From the NCBI GenBank assembly GCA_020086605.1, contig JACBWW010000003.1, positions 8,476,753 through 8,540,752 on the forward strand: a DNA stretch of 64,000 nt. The letters run 5' to 3'. The position numbers and the translations under genes were made by a program. The notes under the pieces are model-generated. The model saw nothing but the letters and a program-made list of their open reading frames with translations, made no database searches and was not told where the DNA came from. This document shows positions 12,640 through 26,475 of the stretch, piece by piece. The first letter of the stretch is position 1. Every line of letters starts with the position of its first letter. The DNA comes from Lanius collurio (Eukaryota > Chordata > Aves > Passeriformes > Laniidae).

Positions 12640-13420
12640 TTGTTAGCAACACCGTAGGACAGGAGATAACTACAGAGCTCTCTAATTGTTAAGCTCTTGG
12701 AAGGGCTGAGCCTGATCATTCACTGAATTGTTGAGTTGATGGGATTCGTGTAGCTGGTTATAAATTGATAATCTAAATTAATTCATTCAAGCAGAAATCG
12801 ATTTTGTAACTCCTTGAGAGCTTGTAATAATGCTTACCTCCTACCGTTAGCTGCATTCTCCGTTTCATAAAGCTGGTCGGAAACAGCTGGATTCAGGTGA
12901 CCTGCTAGCTCATTAAATCTGTTACATGTTCCTTCTGGTAAATGATATTAAGCTGAAATGTCCTTGCGTTGATTTTTTTCCCTTTAATTTTATGACAGAA
13001 ATAACCTAATTTGTAACACAAAATAACAATCTCCTTGGATTACTTTGCCTTGTTAAAATATTTTATGCATTTTTCATTTACACGAAGGTAATGGAAAAAC
13101 ACTTAAACTATCTGTTATTTAAACCACAAGAGATATGTTACTGAAAGTCTGATAGCTGCAAAAATGATTGCCTCTTCATAGTCTTTGCTTTATATCTGTA
13201 ATAAAAGGCGGACAATTCAATTCATCGGTTAGTAAATAAAGTACGATAGTTTTTATTTTATTTGGTCTCCATTGCAAGAACTAAAATCAGATTGCTTTTT
13301 GAATTCATTTAAAAATGGGTTCATTACTTTCCTTTCTTAGTTCTAATGCAAAATGTTGTGTCTAGTTTGAATGTTATACCTTTTTAACGATATAAAGTAA
13401 ATATTACCTAATTCTGAATG
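12640..13420. promoter_or_regulatory. Candidate conserved non-coding element
   Basis: A stretch of complex, unique AT-rich sequence with retained CpGs (about ten between 12746 and 13244), homeodomain-type cores (ctaaattaattc, cattaaatc), an E-box pair around cagctgg and caggtgacctg, and aaaggcggac. The texture resembles vertebrate conserved enhancers. This is an impression from composition and motif density only. Confidence 0.3.
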
Positions 13421-16400
13421 TCAGATTAAAAGCATATTTTTTTTTTCATTGACTCCTCTATAATTACTTAAATATTGGTGTCAGGCCTGTCAACAAGAAG
13501 TACTGAATAACTGAATCTGAGCACCTCAGTATGGATCTGATACAAAGCATAAACACTTATTTCTCAGAACCCAATGACTTCTATCTATCAACTTTTATGA
13601 CAAGCATAGAACAAGTGTCAAAAATCACACTGTTGGAATGTGCTCCAAGGCAAAAAATACATGCTTGCTACAAGATAAAGCCCAAATTCTACCAAGTCCA
13701 GTGCAGAAACAACACCTGTTAGGGAATGGGAAAATGTAATGCTGCTCTTCTATGCGGTCCATACTTCACACATGTAAAAGAATCAAGCAACCCTGAACTG
13801 AAAAGCTTAAATATGCCCTTGAACATCCCAGTTTGCCATTTCCAGCAGACGTCACTATAGAGCAAGGATTCATGCCGGCTGAAAAAATGGCAACACTATC
13901 CAAAGGAATTACGATAAAAACATTTAAGAAGGCTTAGCTATTAAGATAATAGTAGCTAAAATCAGAATTATTAGCTTATTAAAATTAAAGATCCATATAA
14001 AGATAAACCATCCTTTTAATTATCAGAAAGAAAAAGCGGTATTGATTTCAACCTTCTGGCAATAACAAAGTACAGAAAAGCATAATACATACAAAATATG
14101 CCTGTCTTTCAGGATGCATGAAAACCACAACCATAATACTAAGAAATGCACATGCATAAAACCTCAAGTGTCATGTTTTCTAACATTAACTCACATGTGA
14201 TAGATATTAGTGCAGTGAGCATACAGCTATATATACCACTACACATAAAGAAGCAACTGCTTTTTCACTCATGTATTTTTCTGTATTTATTATCACCAAG
14301 AAGCCTTTACCCATTCCCCACATCCTAGCATTTACCTGCATATAGAATCATTAAAATTCTGTCCAATAGCATTTATTCAGTAACAGGAAAATCAGCATAC
14401 AGTAACGGTGTAAGGTGATGGTAGTTTTCAGAAACATAGTGAATGTATTATGGGCTCTAACATGCTGATGAAATATCTAATATTCTTTTCCTGTTAAAAA
14501 AAAAATAACAGAAAAGAATTCCCAGTATTTTTGTTGTAACATTTACTGCCTTAAGAATTAAAACTGTGAAGTCCATTTTGTGCCTTGGCTTTCAATCCTG
14601 TCTGGCTGGAGTTTGTCTGAAAGACAAATGCTACTCAAGGTAGTGCAAGGCTAAATGTTGTAGGCAAGTCTCTGGGAAGACTTGTCTCTGAGACATAAAT
14701 TCTAATGACAAAAGGCACATAAAGGGAATTTTTTCACAATACCATACCTCAAACAATGTGTCCTGTTTCCTCTGTGAGCCTGGGTAATTTGTCTGGCCTA
14801 CAGAGAAATGTCAGGGTGAAGTTCTTCCCAATTTTCTCAATTGCTTGTGATCTGATATTTGCATAAGATAGGATGAAGCCCTCTCCATGCATGATACAGA
14901 CTGGAGAGTGTAAAGCAACATAGAACACTGCCTTCCAAGAATACCAGGAAACAATGAGGGAATGAAGAAACCTCTTGTCCCTTGTCCATCCTCATGAGTG
15001 TTGGTTCAATGGTCATTGGCTCTGGGGCCTTTATTCTGTGAAAGGGAGTACCTGTAGGTACAGCAACTACTTCAAATTATTTTTACCACTTTTTTTGAAG
15101 CAACAATGCAGAAATTGAGCAGGAAAAGCTGTTCATCAGTCTGCTTCTATGGATATTTCCACTGGCTAACTTGGGGGTCCTTGAAAATTGTTCTAGTGAC
15201 TGAGAGAGGAGACTGGAGGTCCTGGGGAGCTGGCAGCTGCCTCCCAACCTGAGAACTCAGCATCCAAACTAGGTGACTGAGTTATTTTCTGAAGCTTGAG
15301 AATTTTTGGTGTGCTTCTTTGTTAATTTTGTTTGCATACTTTCCTTAATGACAATTGAGTCATAAGTTTTGTGGTCTCTCATACAGCCATGGCTCATCAT
15401 CACGGTGCACTCCCAAACAGGTGCCTCTAAGTGCCAAAAGAGCATTGAAGTTAACCTGGTTAAAGGATTTGTACACATTACTGCTCTGGAGAGACAAAAG
15501 TAAAAAGCTCTGTAGTACTCCTCTTGGCTTAGAGAGTAAACTAAGGCACACTGCTTGAACCTAGACTTATGTACACTCTGTTGGCTCTTCTTCTTACGTG
15601 AAGAACAGATCCCAGGACTTTTGAGATAAAACAAGAGCAGAGGAAAAGCTTAGCAAATGAATGATCTATTTTTCTCTGCAAGGGAAGAACTCCTAAAGGA
15701 AAAGGAGTAACTCTTAACTGAAAGTGAGGAGCACCTTGGGCACTGATTCCCACTGACATTACCAGAAGGTTAGTGTAAATATAAACCATACACAAACACA
15801 AGTTATACTAACAGCAAAGGTGTGAAGATGGAGAACATTACACTGCACCAGACAGAACAGTCTTAGCAATTATCCTACAGTCATTTCTACCTTCAAAATA
15901 ATTGTAGTTCTTGTAACTCTTCTTCCAGTTACATTGTACTGTATCAGTCATAGCCAGGAATAACCACATGTTATTACCCAAGTAAAGTCAATCATTTATG
16001 AGTTCAACAGATTACAGCAGGTGAACCTTTCTTATTTTCAATAGGATAACAAATGGCTGAATTGTTTCTGGCAATACAGACCTTCTCAATGCAAACCTCA
16101 GCAATTTAAAAACAAACAAAAAAATCACCCAGCAAAGGTCCGGGTCCAATGTTAATACATATGTATGGGAAAATGTGTATAGGTATGTATAAGCATCTTT
16201 AAAATCTTGATTAGAAATTGTTTATTCATTATACTTTCTATTAATGAAATATTACCAGCAGAATAGCACACCTGAGGATGTATGGCTTTCTTTCTCTTGG
16301 CATTACATTGCTGCAGAAGATTGCAAAAAGAAAATACTAGACCAGACTAGAGAATCCTGTCATTAGCAAAAGTGAAAATATTTTTTAAAAATTCACAATC

Positions 16401-19400
16401 AGCAACTCCCTACTTTGCTTCTCAGTACAACCACTCTTCATGATGCTTGCAAATGTTGAACCACATGGACATCAGTTGCTGCCACACCCTTCCTGTTGCT
16501 AATCTGTCTTTTTAAATTTAATTTCTTTTATGGTGATTTTCCACTGTTTAATTAGGCCACAGGGAGTAAAGAGAGGCAGTCTCACTGTCCTTTCAGAGTT
16601 TATTTCACAGACTGTTCCCTTCAAGGATTTTATTTCTGTCACTGAAAGCAGACATCCTCATATTGCTTAAACACAGAAAATGATTAATACAATGAGATTG
16701 TTATGCTCCTAGCTAAAATGGCCTTCTTTGTAATGTGAGCTACAACAGCTTGAAAAGATAGGCGCTGACACTACACTACAGCTGACAGTTTTTCTTTTTT
16801 TAGGTGTACTATTATTGGGATCTGTAATTCTGTGTGACCCATAATAACAATCCCACCATTCTCCTCATATTAATATCATAAATTCTGCAGACATAGATGA
16901 TATTATCATATATCAAATATGACCATAAAACCAGTGTGATCTTAACACCTTTGGATTTATCTTGAAAAGAAAAATACTAGATAAAATAATTTATGCTGAT
17001 ATCACCAAGTCTTTACTGGGTTGCAGTAACATGGTAAGATTATAATATATATTTTGGAGGATAGGCAGTTTTGACAGCTTTATTAATCTGTTCCTTGAGT
17101 TAAACTTCTGGATAGTTAATTTGCATGTTATTTAATAGTCAGTGTTTTCCATTCTGTGTCCCTGGCCATGAGCTTGAAATTCCCCAAAAAGCTGTATTTG
17201 GTATAATATTCAGCATGTACATTAAATAGCCTAGTTTAAAGGAGCACTAGTCAAATAATAATATTTCACAATATTTAAGTGAGGCCTGCCAGTGCCACTG
17301 CAGCTAAAGGTCTCTGAGCTAATTCAAACACATTGTGGGTTAAAATGGCATGCTCAGCTATGGAGTGATTTACAATGAAACCCACGACACACAAATACCA
17401 AATTGACTTAATACTGGTTTCGAGTTTTGTATCTCTGAGACCACTTATACGTCCCAGTAACGTGATCACAGTGGAGGATTCTGGAACACTTAAAAGACTG
17501 AAGCAAAAGCTGAATTTAAAATACTGAAACCTTCAATTTGCTACCTCCTTCTTCCCACCTCTGCTCTCATCAGAATTAGAATTTCCAGACAGATTGTACC
17601 ATGTGATTTTATGTTTGGACAACTGCTATAATAACAATAAAAAAAAGGAGGAAGCATAAAAATGGCTGAGGAGCTGAGGCTGCCAAAGAAACTGTGCCAC
17701 ATGCAAACATGATTATCCTTGTTTTAAGTAAAAACCTTAAGTCAAATGTGCTTCAGCACAAAGGAACTATCCAGGGGCCTATACACCACTTATGCCTTCA
17801 GTCAAGAGCACCATGGCAGCAAAAGTGCTGTACTCCTACTAAGTAATGATGGAACAGTATTTGCGAGGAATTTTTACAAGGCACATAAACACATGTGCTA
17901 TGAAATCCCCTTTTACAGAGATGCTCTGCAAAGCACGAAATAGGCAGGCGAAAGCAAACAGGCTTGTCGGGGAAAAAGGAGGCAGAGGCAGAACAAAAGA
18001 AAGCAACAACGAACAGCACAGCTTCAGAAATACAGATCAAAAAGTGCTTTATTTCTGCCTGGGAGAGGATTTTTTCATGATTTCATTGCAGTAAACGTAT
18101 TCAGGCCCTAGCTTCAGCTACTTATTTTGTATGTTGTTGGCATGAAACTCTGCCTCAAAGATCACATCTCTATGAGAAATTACTTTTTTTTCAATTGTCC
18201 ACATCTCATAAAAAGCAACATATGATAGAATTTCAGCAATATAGCTGCCATTAGGAAACAAATTTCTTTATGAGGTGCACAGTCATTTCAAGAGGATACA
18301 CAAGTTTTCCCTCACCGAGTAGTCATTAAAAGATCAGTGCCTCAGCTGAACTGCTAAAAAAGCAAAAAGCAGATGGGAATAAGCAGGGAGTAAGCACAGC
18401 CCCAGCTCTACCTTTACAACTGTTGTTAGAAATGGGCAGAGAATGGGGCGATGGTTGTTACAATTGAGAAGAGTCTTCTTGAATATGTCTGCAACTCTAT
18501 AGTGATACCAATCACTGCAACCTTTTCACAACTCGTGTTAGCTCACATATTTGAGCGTTTAATGTGCCAGGTTTCTAGACTCAGATACTTAAGTAGTAAC
18601 AGTCACTCATTTTCATTTTTGAGGGAAGAGAGAAATTCAATGATGTTAAATGCAAGTAACAGAGATCAGCAATTACCACCTGGACCAGCTACACAGCAAC
18701 GTGTAAGCTGGCAATACCAACACTTTGTTGCCTTCACTGTAACCAGAGGGCTGTAGGAGAATTCTGTTTTGGGCAGACAATCTCCCCATACAACCCAGAC
18801 TCGCAGCTGTGGCTATATGCCACAATCTACTCCTCAATATACAAATTTCCTTTGACACAGATGACTTTAATGGCTTTTTCTTTGTAGCTTTATAGTATAT
18901 TGTATAATTAATTCAGGAATTAAAGCTGCCTAAATGCATTCAGACACAATGAGCTGCACTTTGGAGCTGTTGCAGTCTATTTTGTCAATAACCCTAGTTC
19001 ATGAGGTTCTTGTTTCTGCACATCAATACAATAAGAATTGTGTACTCTGGATATTTACATATCTATCCCATGGAGAGATTCAGATTTTTAAAGACTCCTT
19101 AACAATAGATTTTTTCCATGCTTTACTTAAAATAGTCATTTTAATACAAATTTAGAAATACAAAGTTCCCAAATGGAATAAGTAAAAACATTTCATGTAA
19201 TTTATCTGGCAAATATGCTCCCAACATTTGAAAATAATTCCCATTTCTTTAAAAGTGTAATCAACTTTGTGAGTTTTTCCTTAAAAAAATTGTACTTTCC
19301 TCTTGAGAGAGTCCAAAGAGCATTAAAAATCCAAAGAAAAACATACATGACAAATTGAAAGGTCAGAAAGGATACTATAACTAATTTACTTTCCTTAAGG

Positions 19401-22319
19401 GTGACAAAAGAGCTGGGTGGAGAGAGAAATGGAAGAGAAAGAGGTGGCCTCCAGAAAAAGGTTGAAAGAAAAGAAAGTTAAATTTGCATGCTTTCTTTCT
19501 AAATTTCCACTTATTACTTCAACTATGGAAATACCAAGGATGGCTTTAACTGGCTTTGCTCAGTGCCTGTACTAAATATCTTAGAAGCCATTAATTTGGA
19601 AGCCATCTCCTCTTAACTCAAAGCCAAAAGCACTGCTACTTTAAGAAGAACAACCAGCTGAGATAAAGTAAGAGACATGTTCATTTTCTGATCTTGGAAT
19701 TTCTGGTTATACCAGTCACACTAAGGTATGCTCTGGCGAGGCAGGATGGCACCTACATGAGTTACAGAGACGGCTTCCTTAAAAGATGGGCGATGGTTTT
19801 CTGTTCCTCAATACTGGCTGTTCAAAGCACATGTGCGGTGCAATTTTGTACACAAATAAATATGTAAATCTCACTTTTCAGTACCCTGTTTGTGTTCTTA
19901 CTCCAAAAACATATAGCCCTTTTTTAAGAGCAGTATCTTCACAACATAAGAAACAAAATCCAGAAAGCAGAAAAAGAGCAGCTCTCTAACTCACTGACAG
20001 GAATATGGTGTGACAGGAGGGATGAATAATCAAAGACACAGTTGATAGTTTACTGTTAAAATAAATTAACCAATTCACTGACAAAAAGTCTTGCCTACTG
20101 AATTTTACAGATACAGCTCTGACATATTTTGATCACAAACAGTTTCAAAAGAGGATCACCCTGCCAGCTGGGCTGCTCTTAAACAAAATCTCTATGTTTT
20201 GATCCAGGATACATCAATCATCATGTCTCCAAAACCATTACCATTTATTGAGCACCCATTAATATGCTCAATGCTAAATAAAGCAGAGGAACATGCTGTC
20301 CTTATCCACATTTCTGATCATCTGTCCTATATTTTTGAAGTCAGTTTGTCTCTGCATAAACTCAAACATCTAAAGTAAACAAACAGAAATATTTTGGTAC
20401 TATGTACTACATTGCTATACTTTTTGTATGCTTGTTTTATCTTTCACATTCTGTAAATATAAAATAACTCCATCCCAACTGCAGGGAAAAGAACTGAAAA
20501 CAAGACTGCTGTACAAACAAGCCTTATAAAGGAGTTAGGCTGCATAGGGGCCACGAATTCTGGGTGTGTTTCAGCAAAGTTAGTACAGAGACCTGAGCAG
20601 CTGCAGAGTTGCTGCAGAGAGCTAAGAATGAGAAGAGTAGGTCTGTGATGGCACAGGTCAAAAATGCAAGAAATTTCAGTGGGAAACAAGAGGATATGAA
20701 CATCAGCACTGACTATAGGATGCGTTTCCTGAACATAGAACATTTAGCTAAGCCATGTTCAGTATCTTAACTTACATCTGAAGAGAAGAAAATATGTGTT
20801 TTACGCAGAAAAAGACTATTACAAAGAAAGAAAAATCTTTTAGAAGTAATAACAAATATACATATTGAGAAGCTTGAATTCTACTTCTGGTTCAACTTCT
20901 AAAAAAAACCCCAAAACACACAAAAACTTGTACTTGAAAAACCTCAAAGATCACACTATTGTCAAAGTATTGGCGGAATTTTGATCATATAAGACATAAA
21001 AAAATTGGAGTAATTCGCCATTTTAAAAAAGGCATGAATATATATCAGTTGGATGTTCTTACAGTTCTGTCTACCTGCTGTGTTAGACAAGAAAAAAAGG
21101 TGATGTTCATATAGACAATGATAAAATTTCCTTCACTTAATAGTCAACTCCCTGATTAGTGGCCACTGGAGTATTAGGTTGAATTACACCACTGATGAAC
21201 AGCCAAGGGCCTCAGTTAACAAAAATCAGTGCTTTTAAAGTCTTTAACGATCAGAAAAAAATGAATGAAAGCATTTGTCAAGATTATGATTGTCATTAGA
21301 AAATGCTAATTACGTATTAGTTTAATAATCACCACATGATCATTTACCAAAATTATTAATTTTTTTTACTTACTTGGAAGAATTACCCTTTTTTTTTTCT
21401 TTTAACAAAGTGTTCACAATAGTGCTCTTAGAAGCTAAGAATTTTAAAATTACACATTTTCTGATGCTGGGCTGCTACTGTCAGAAAGCTCTGATCTGAG
21501 TTTAATGCCAACCCATCTTATTTCACTCACTTAATGATATATATTACCCTCTTAAGGAAAGTTACAGCAGTGTACAATTCATAAAGCACAGGTAATTTGC
21601 CCACAAAAAAAAGCGCTACAATTAAAATTAAACTCCAGCAAAAAGCCATTTGTTAATTAATGTATATGTGCTAAGTAAAATATGTCACTTCTCAATACTG
21701 AGTTGAGATCTCACCTAAAACATGACGGTATTAGGCAAGTATCAAACATACCTGTAAGAGCTGTGTCATCGTGACAATACAACAAAAGACTACAACACTA
21801 GTATTGCAATAAGACTGCTTACTTTTGGTAACAGAAATACACTTTTATTTTTCTGCATATTAGTGTTACACCAGTTCTATAGGTCAAGTTTCACCAGTAG
21901 CCACTAACTTGACCACAGCAACAACAAAAAAAGCATTATGTGCTAAAGTGAACTCAAATGAAATTTCTCTCAACCAGTGAGAATTTTTACCATTCCAATC
22001 AAGTCTATTAATAATTCAGTACATAAGTTCTTTCACCCACAAGCAAGTACAAAAACTCCCAAAAGAACAGTTTTCCTATTCTCAGTTTAAAGTTCACATT
22101 TTAAACAACTGGTAGTAGCTCAATCAATCACCTTCTTTTAAGGGGAGAGCGTAATTGAACTATGTCTAGCAGTACAGCATTACAACATACAAGCAGAATA
22201 AAACCTGAAAACTATAGAAAATATTTCATATGTTATTTCTCATCTAAGATTGATGTTCTGACTTGGAACAGACCCTTGTGGCAAAGAGGCACATCTCTGC
22301 ATTATTGACCTTAAGAATA
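13421..22319. other. Intron sequence, no gene or repeat family recognised
   Basis: About 8.9 kb of AT-rich unique sequence with only short homopolymers and the hairpin at 14482-14519. Open frames of up to 121 codons have no domains and overlap each other on opposite strands, so none is supported. Confidence 0.55.
14482..14519. repeat. 14-bp inverted repeat with one bulged base
   Basis: Seen: 14482-14496 pairs with 14506-14519 with one extra C in the left arm; the loop is a run of A. Such AT-rich hairpins around an A run can arise by replication slippage or template switching. Confidence 0.7.
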
Positions 22320-23062
22320 TCTTAAGACATCTGCGCACCTCGGCCACAACAGCCCCCTGCAGCACTACAGGATGGGGACAGAGTGGCTGGACAGCGGCCA
22401 GGAGAAAGGGACCTGGGGAGTGACAGTGGCTGGACATGAACCAGCATGTGCCCATGTGGCCAAGAAAGCCAATGGCATCCTGGGCTGTGTCAGAAATAGT
22501 GTGGCCAGCAGGACCAGGGCAGGGATTGTTCCCCGTACTTGGCACTGGCAAGACCACACCTTGAGTGCTGCGTCCAGTTCTGGACCCCTCAATTTAGGAA
22601 GGACACTGAGGTGCTGGAGCATGTCCAGAGAAGGGCAACAAGGCTGGTGAAGGGTCCGGAACACAAGTCTGATGAGGAGCAACTGAAGGAGCTGGGAATG
22701 TTTAGCCTGAGGAGGGTCAGGGGTAACTTTATCACTTTCTACACCTGAAAGGAGGTGTGGCCAGGTGGGGCTTGGCCTCTTCTCCCAGGCAACCAGCCAA
22801 AACATGACAGGACATAGCCTTAAGCTGCATCAGAGGAAGTTTAGACATCAGGAAGAATTTCTTCAAAGAAAGGATGGTTAGACATTGGAATGAGCTGCCC
22901 AGGGAGGTGGTGGTGTCATTGTCCCTGGAGGTGTGTAAGAAAAGACTGGATGTGGTATTTGGTGCCATAGTCTGGTTGACATGGTGGTGTTTGGTCATAG
23001 GTTGGGCTTGATGATCTCAAAGGTCTTTTCAAACCTAGTTAATTCTGTGCTTCTGTGCTCTT
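22320..23062 (+). mobile_element. CR1 LINE 3' end, 5'-truncated, with broken reverse-transcriptase remnant
   Basis: CR1 is the dominant avian non-LTR retrotransposon. Seen: translated pieces such as VAKKANGILGC, RNSVASR, RPHLE.CVQFW and [11 protein letters not shown] are typical of the C-terminal part of CR1 ORF2 downstream of the RT core. They lie in two different frames (about 22372-22530 and 22540-22740), so at least one frameshift has occurred. Past 22750 come the usual CR1 terminal landmarks: a run reading 'agacatcaggaagaatttcttc', 'gagctgcccagggaggtggt', and a degraded ATTCTGTG octamer tail ending near 23058. The 5' limit is a truncation somewhere near 22320 and is imprecise. It cannot encode a functional protein and there is no sign of a target-site duplication, as expected for CR1. 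Confidence 0.92.
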
Positions 23063-24036
23063 AATTCAATTTAGCAATGAAATAATATTACATCACTACT
23101 CTTGGTATGCTTAATAGTCCCTACTCAGTGTGGGGGTATTTTGGTAACAGGACAATAACTTTATTTGACCTTGGCAAAGAAATAACAAAGGTTGACTAAT
23201 TTAAATGCACATTAGTTGAAATCACAGTTTAAAAGCATTAATGGCTGCCTCTGACTGACTTCCATAGCTGCTATGGCAGAGGGATAAGCTAAGCTTTAAG
23301 AGAAAGCAGATGTGCTATTGCCAAACTCTGATGCACACAAGTCAATTTGTTTAATCTCTTCCACCAAGCACAGTATAACTCACTCCTCATCAGATTCACT
23401 GGTATGGAAAGTTATGGGGAGGAAGAGGCAAAGTTCAAGAGTCTCTTTGTGGGAAGAGTTTTCAAACCTGGTTTTGAGGGACAATTATTTTGATTTCTCT
23501 GAATGAAAAAAAAAAAACAAAACAAACTAGCAAACAATTGATCCTCTGAAAAGCTGCTCAAATTGCAACTGAAATGCAAATGTATGTGGACAGAGTGCAA
23601 AATCTTTTTAATACTGGCTAGATTTAAGCAGGGAGCAAATAGGAATATCATGTCCAGATGACAAATCACTTTAGGACTTCGGCACAGGAATGCAGACACC
23701 TTCACAAATACATCCCTCTGGTTTGAACCTTGGCCAGGTCAGTGGTTACTCAAGAGTGCAAATTGTCCCTGGAATATCAGCTGGCAGTTCTGTGGGACCA
23801 GTTTCTTCTACAATATCATGTTTGCCAATCTTGTTGGCAGTTTTAGTTTAAGGAGAGAATGGGGATGTAAATTGAACTACTCGTGTCTAAAGGTGGTAGC
23901 TACAGATCAAGGTTAAAATATTAGGAAGGCCACATGAGGATCCTGCACTACTTTCTTCTATACTTAGTCTGTGGAACAGAGGAATTAATTCTCTGTGGCT
24001 GTCACTCTCACTCTTTTCATGAGTTCTGAATTCATT

Positions 24037-24060
24037 TAAATAAATAAATAAATAAATAAA
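24037..24060. repeat. (TAAA)6 microsatellite
   Basis: Six uninterrupted TAAA units, likely polymorphic. Confidence 0.95.
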
Positions 24061-25124
24061 AATATTTGTTTCAACTTGTCATTTGGGTAAGATGTGTTTT
24101 ACTGCTGCAATTTTTGCTGAAGTATGTACAAATCAATCACAAAAGTCTCAATGAGGCAAACCCTTTATAAAAGTGTTACCTATGTAGTTTCTTCCAAAGA
24201 AGCTTCAGATGCTGTGACAGTGATATTAAACCTACATCAAAAAAAAAATCCTTAAAAAAACATAACTTCAATGTTTTGCTTTCAGAGAATTTTTATAAAG
24301 CTCACATTCTAGAGTCAGGCACACATCCCGAGCATTTAGCTAAATTCCATGTTAAAATAAATTCAAACATAAAAGTTAGTTTAATATATCTTCCCCTTGA
24401 AAACCAATCTCAAACCTAATTTTCTGTTACTCATTGTGACTTTTGACATTTTTTCCTTTTACAAACTCCTGTGATAAAATGCTCAGGAAACAACTCCCAC
24501 CTCCATTTCTTTACTGCTATGTTAATTTGATCTGTATATTTTTAAAGAACCATTTATTTTCATAAGGACACAATCAGTGGAGGCACTGGTTGTAGCAAAT
24601 AAATACAGCTTGGATTTGCATTATGATGATATATAAGGAGAATATATTTCACAGCTATCTGTTTATATAATACCATTGACAGACTATGTTTGTTTTTAAA
24701 GGAAGAAAACACTAAATGTTGTGCAACCTGCTTTAGAAAAGAGAATATAAGCCACAAAGACTTATTCTGGGAGAACAGTTAAGGTCAGGATACATGCTAG
24801 CATCCAAAAAACAGTAAGACCAAGTTGGAGCAGAAATGCTACACTTTTCAGGAACACATTTTTAAATAAAACAATGTTAAGCCTTCATTTTATACCACTA
24901 TTTTCATATACATGGGGCTGATGGAGATTCAGAGAATTAACACAGATTTCTGGCTTTCTTTATGTCAGCTTAAAAGGGATACCTTCACCTTTAGCATGCA
25001 GATGGGCATGAGGTACTGAAGAATACTGGAGAAAAGACATCCATAGATCCACTAAATTTTTCCTACTCCTATAAGGCCTCACATGCACCAACAATTACCA
25101 GAGGCTACTCAACAGCTAAGACAT

Positions 25125-25400
25125 GGGCAGGCCGTGACAGGACAAGAGGGAACAGTTTAAACTCAAAAAGAGGAGATGTTTAGGTTAGTTACTTGGAAGA
25201 AATTCTGTATTCAGTGGGTGGAGAAGCACTGGAACAGGCTGCCCAGAGAAGCCGTAGATACCCCAACACTGGAAGTGTTTAAGGCCAGTTTGCATGGGGC
25301 TTTGAGCAACATGGTCTGTGCTTGTCCATGGCTGGGAGGGGTGGAACTATATGATTTTTAAGGTCCCTTCCAGCACAACCCATTCAAAGATTATATGTAT
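25125..25400 (+). mobile_element. CR1 LINE 3' end, short 5'-truncated copy
   Basis: Seen: the segment follows the terminal CR1 pattern in order: a 'gacaggacaagaggga' block, 'gagatgtttaggttag', 'gaagaaattct', 'ggctgcccagagaagc', 'tggaagtgtttaaggccag', 'aaggtcccttccag', and a decayed ATTCTATGATT-type tail ending near 25400. The translated tail (HWNRLPREAVDTPTLEVFKA) matches the C-terminus of CR1 ORF2. About a dozen bases appear to be missing between the 'atggggctttgagcaac' block and 'ggaact' relative to the usual form. Same orientation as the copy 2 kb upstream but with a different tail type, so a different subfamily and an independent insertion. Confidence 0.92.
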
Positions 25401-26454
25401 AAAGGATAGCAGAAAGAAAGAGTCAACAAAACAAGCTCTATAGAAATATATTCTCTCTCCTTCCTCCTGCTAAAGGAAAAATTTGTCCCCCTCACATGAG
25501 GAACCAGGGAATGCTCTGTGGGTCACACATGCCCACTCTTCAACCCTTCCCTTTCACTGCTGTACTTTCTTGGCCCCAAGGCTAATCTCTCTTCCTCTTT
25601 TCTTCCACCACCACAGACTACTGGTGCCAGCCATCATAACATCAAGTTCTAATCATGACTCCTTCCATCCAGGATCATATAACCATGTTCCAGGAAAAGC
25701 AAAGGGCCAAGGCCTTTCCTGCATGAAAACAACAAGGATTATTTCTTTTGGGCTTGGTGCCATCTTTGTGTGCAACAAAACTCAAACTTCACGACTCAAT
25801 AATCACTCAGCAACCACTGAGAAACTGGGAAATGAAGTTACAGAAGTTTGTGCGCATTCTAATAAGACTTAAGGTCACATAAAGTATATTTCCATTATAA
25901 TGAAGATTGAATATTTTCATTTAAAACAATGCAAGACAACCCAAACAAACAAAACCAAAACAGAACAACAAAAAAAGGAGGAAAAATTAATAGAAGATTC
26001 TTATACAATCACCTGAATTCTGGTGCTGGGGCTCAACATAAATATAAATTACATGAGAGATGGTGAGACCAGAGCACAGTCAACCTGAAGAGCAGTGGTT
26101 CTACAAGTGAATGCTCTGGGAAAGCAGCAGCCCAGTGTTCAAGAAAATACAAACTCAGAAGAGTTGAGAGTTCAAAGAGATTTTCCCATTTGTGAAATTT
26201 CTAAAACAAAACAAAACCCCATAGCATACAACTTCCTTTCCCTCTCAAAAAAATCACTCTAAAGCTTCCAGAACATAAGTAAGGCTAGCTGCAGTGATAG
26301 TTGTTCTGTGATACTCTGATAAAATTCCAACTGTATCCCTTCATAAAATCTGTTAGTGATACAATGGGTCTTGTATGAATATATTTTTGCCTCCCAAGAA
26401 TTCTAACTGTCATTGGTACAATTAAGAAAGGAATTAACAGAGACTATCTAGGAG

Positions 26455-26475
26455 AAAAAAAAAAAAAAAAAAAAA
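26455..26475. repeat. Poly-A run (21 bp)
   Basis: Homopolymer tract preceded by an unremarkable unique sequence; no retroposed source recognised. Confidence 0.95.

Noticed and set aside
22365..22805. 146-codon open frame on the minus strand, the longest in the window
   Set aside because: It is the antisense of the CR1 RT remnant on the plus strand; its translation has no independent domain.
25483..25872. 129-codon plus-strand frame just after a CR1 copy
   Set aside because: No recognised domain, no splice context, unremarkable composition; chance in 64 kb.
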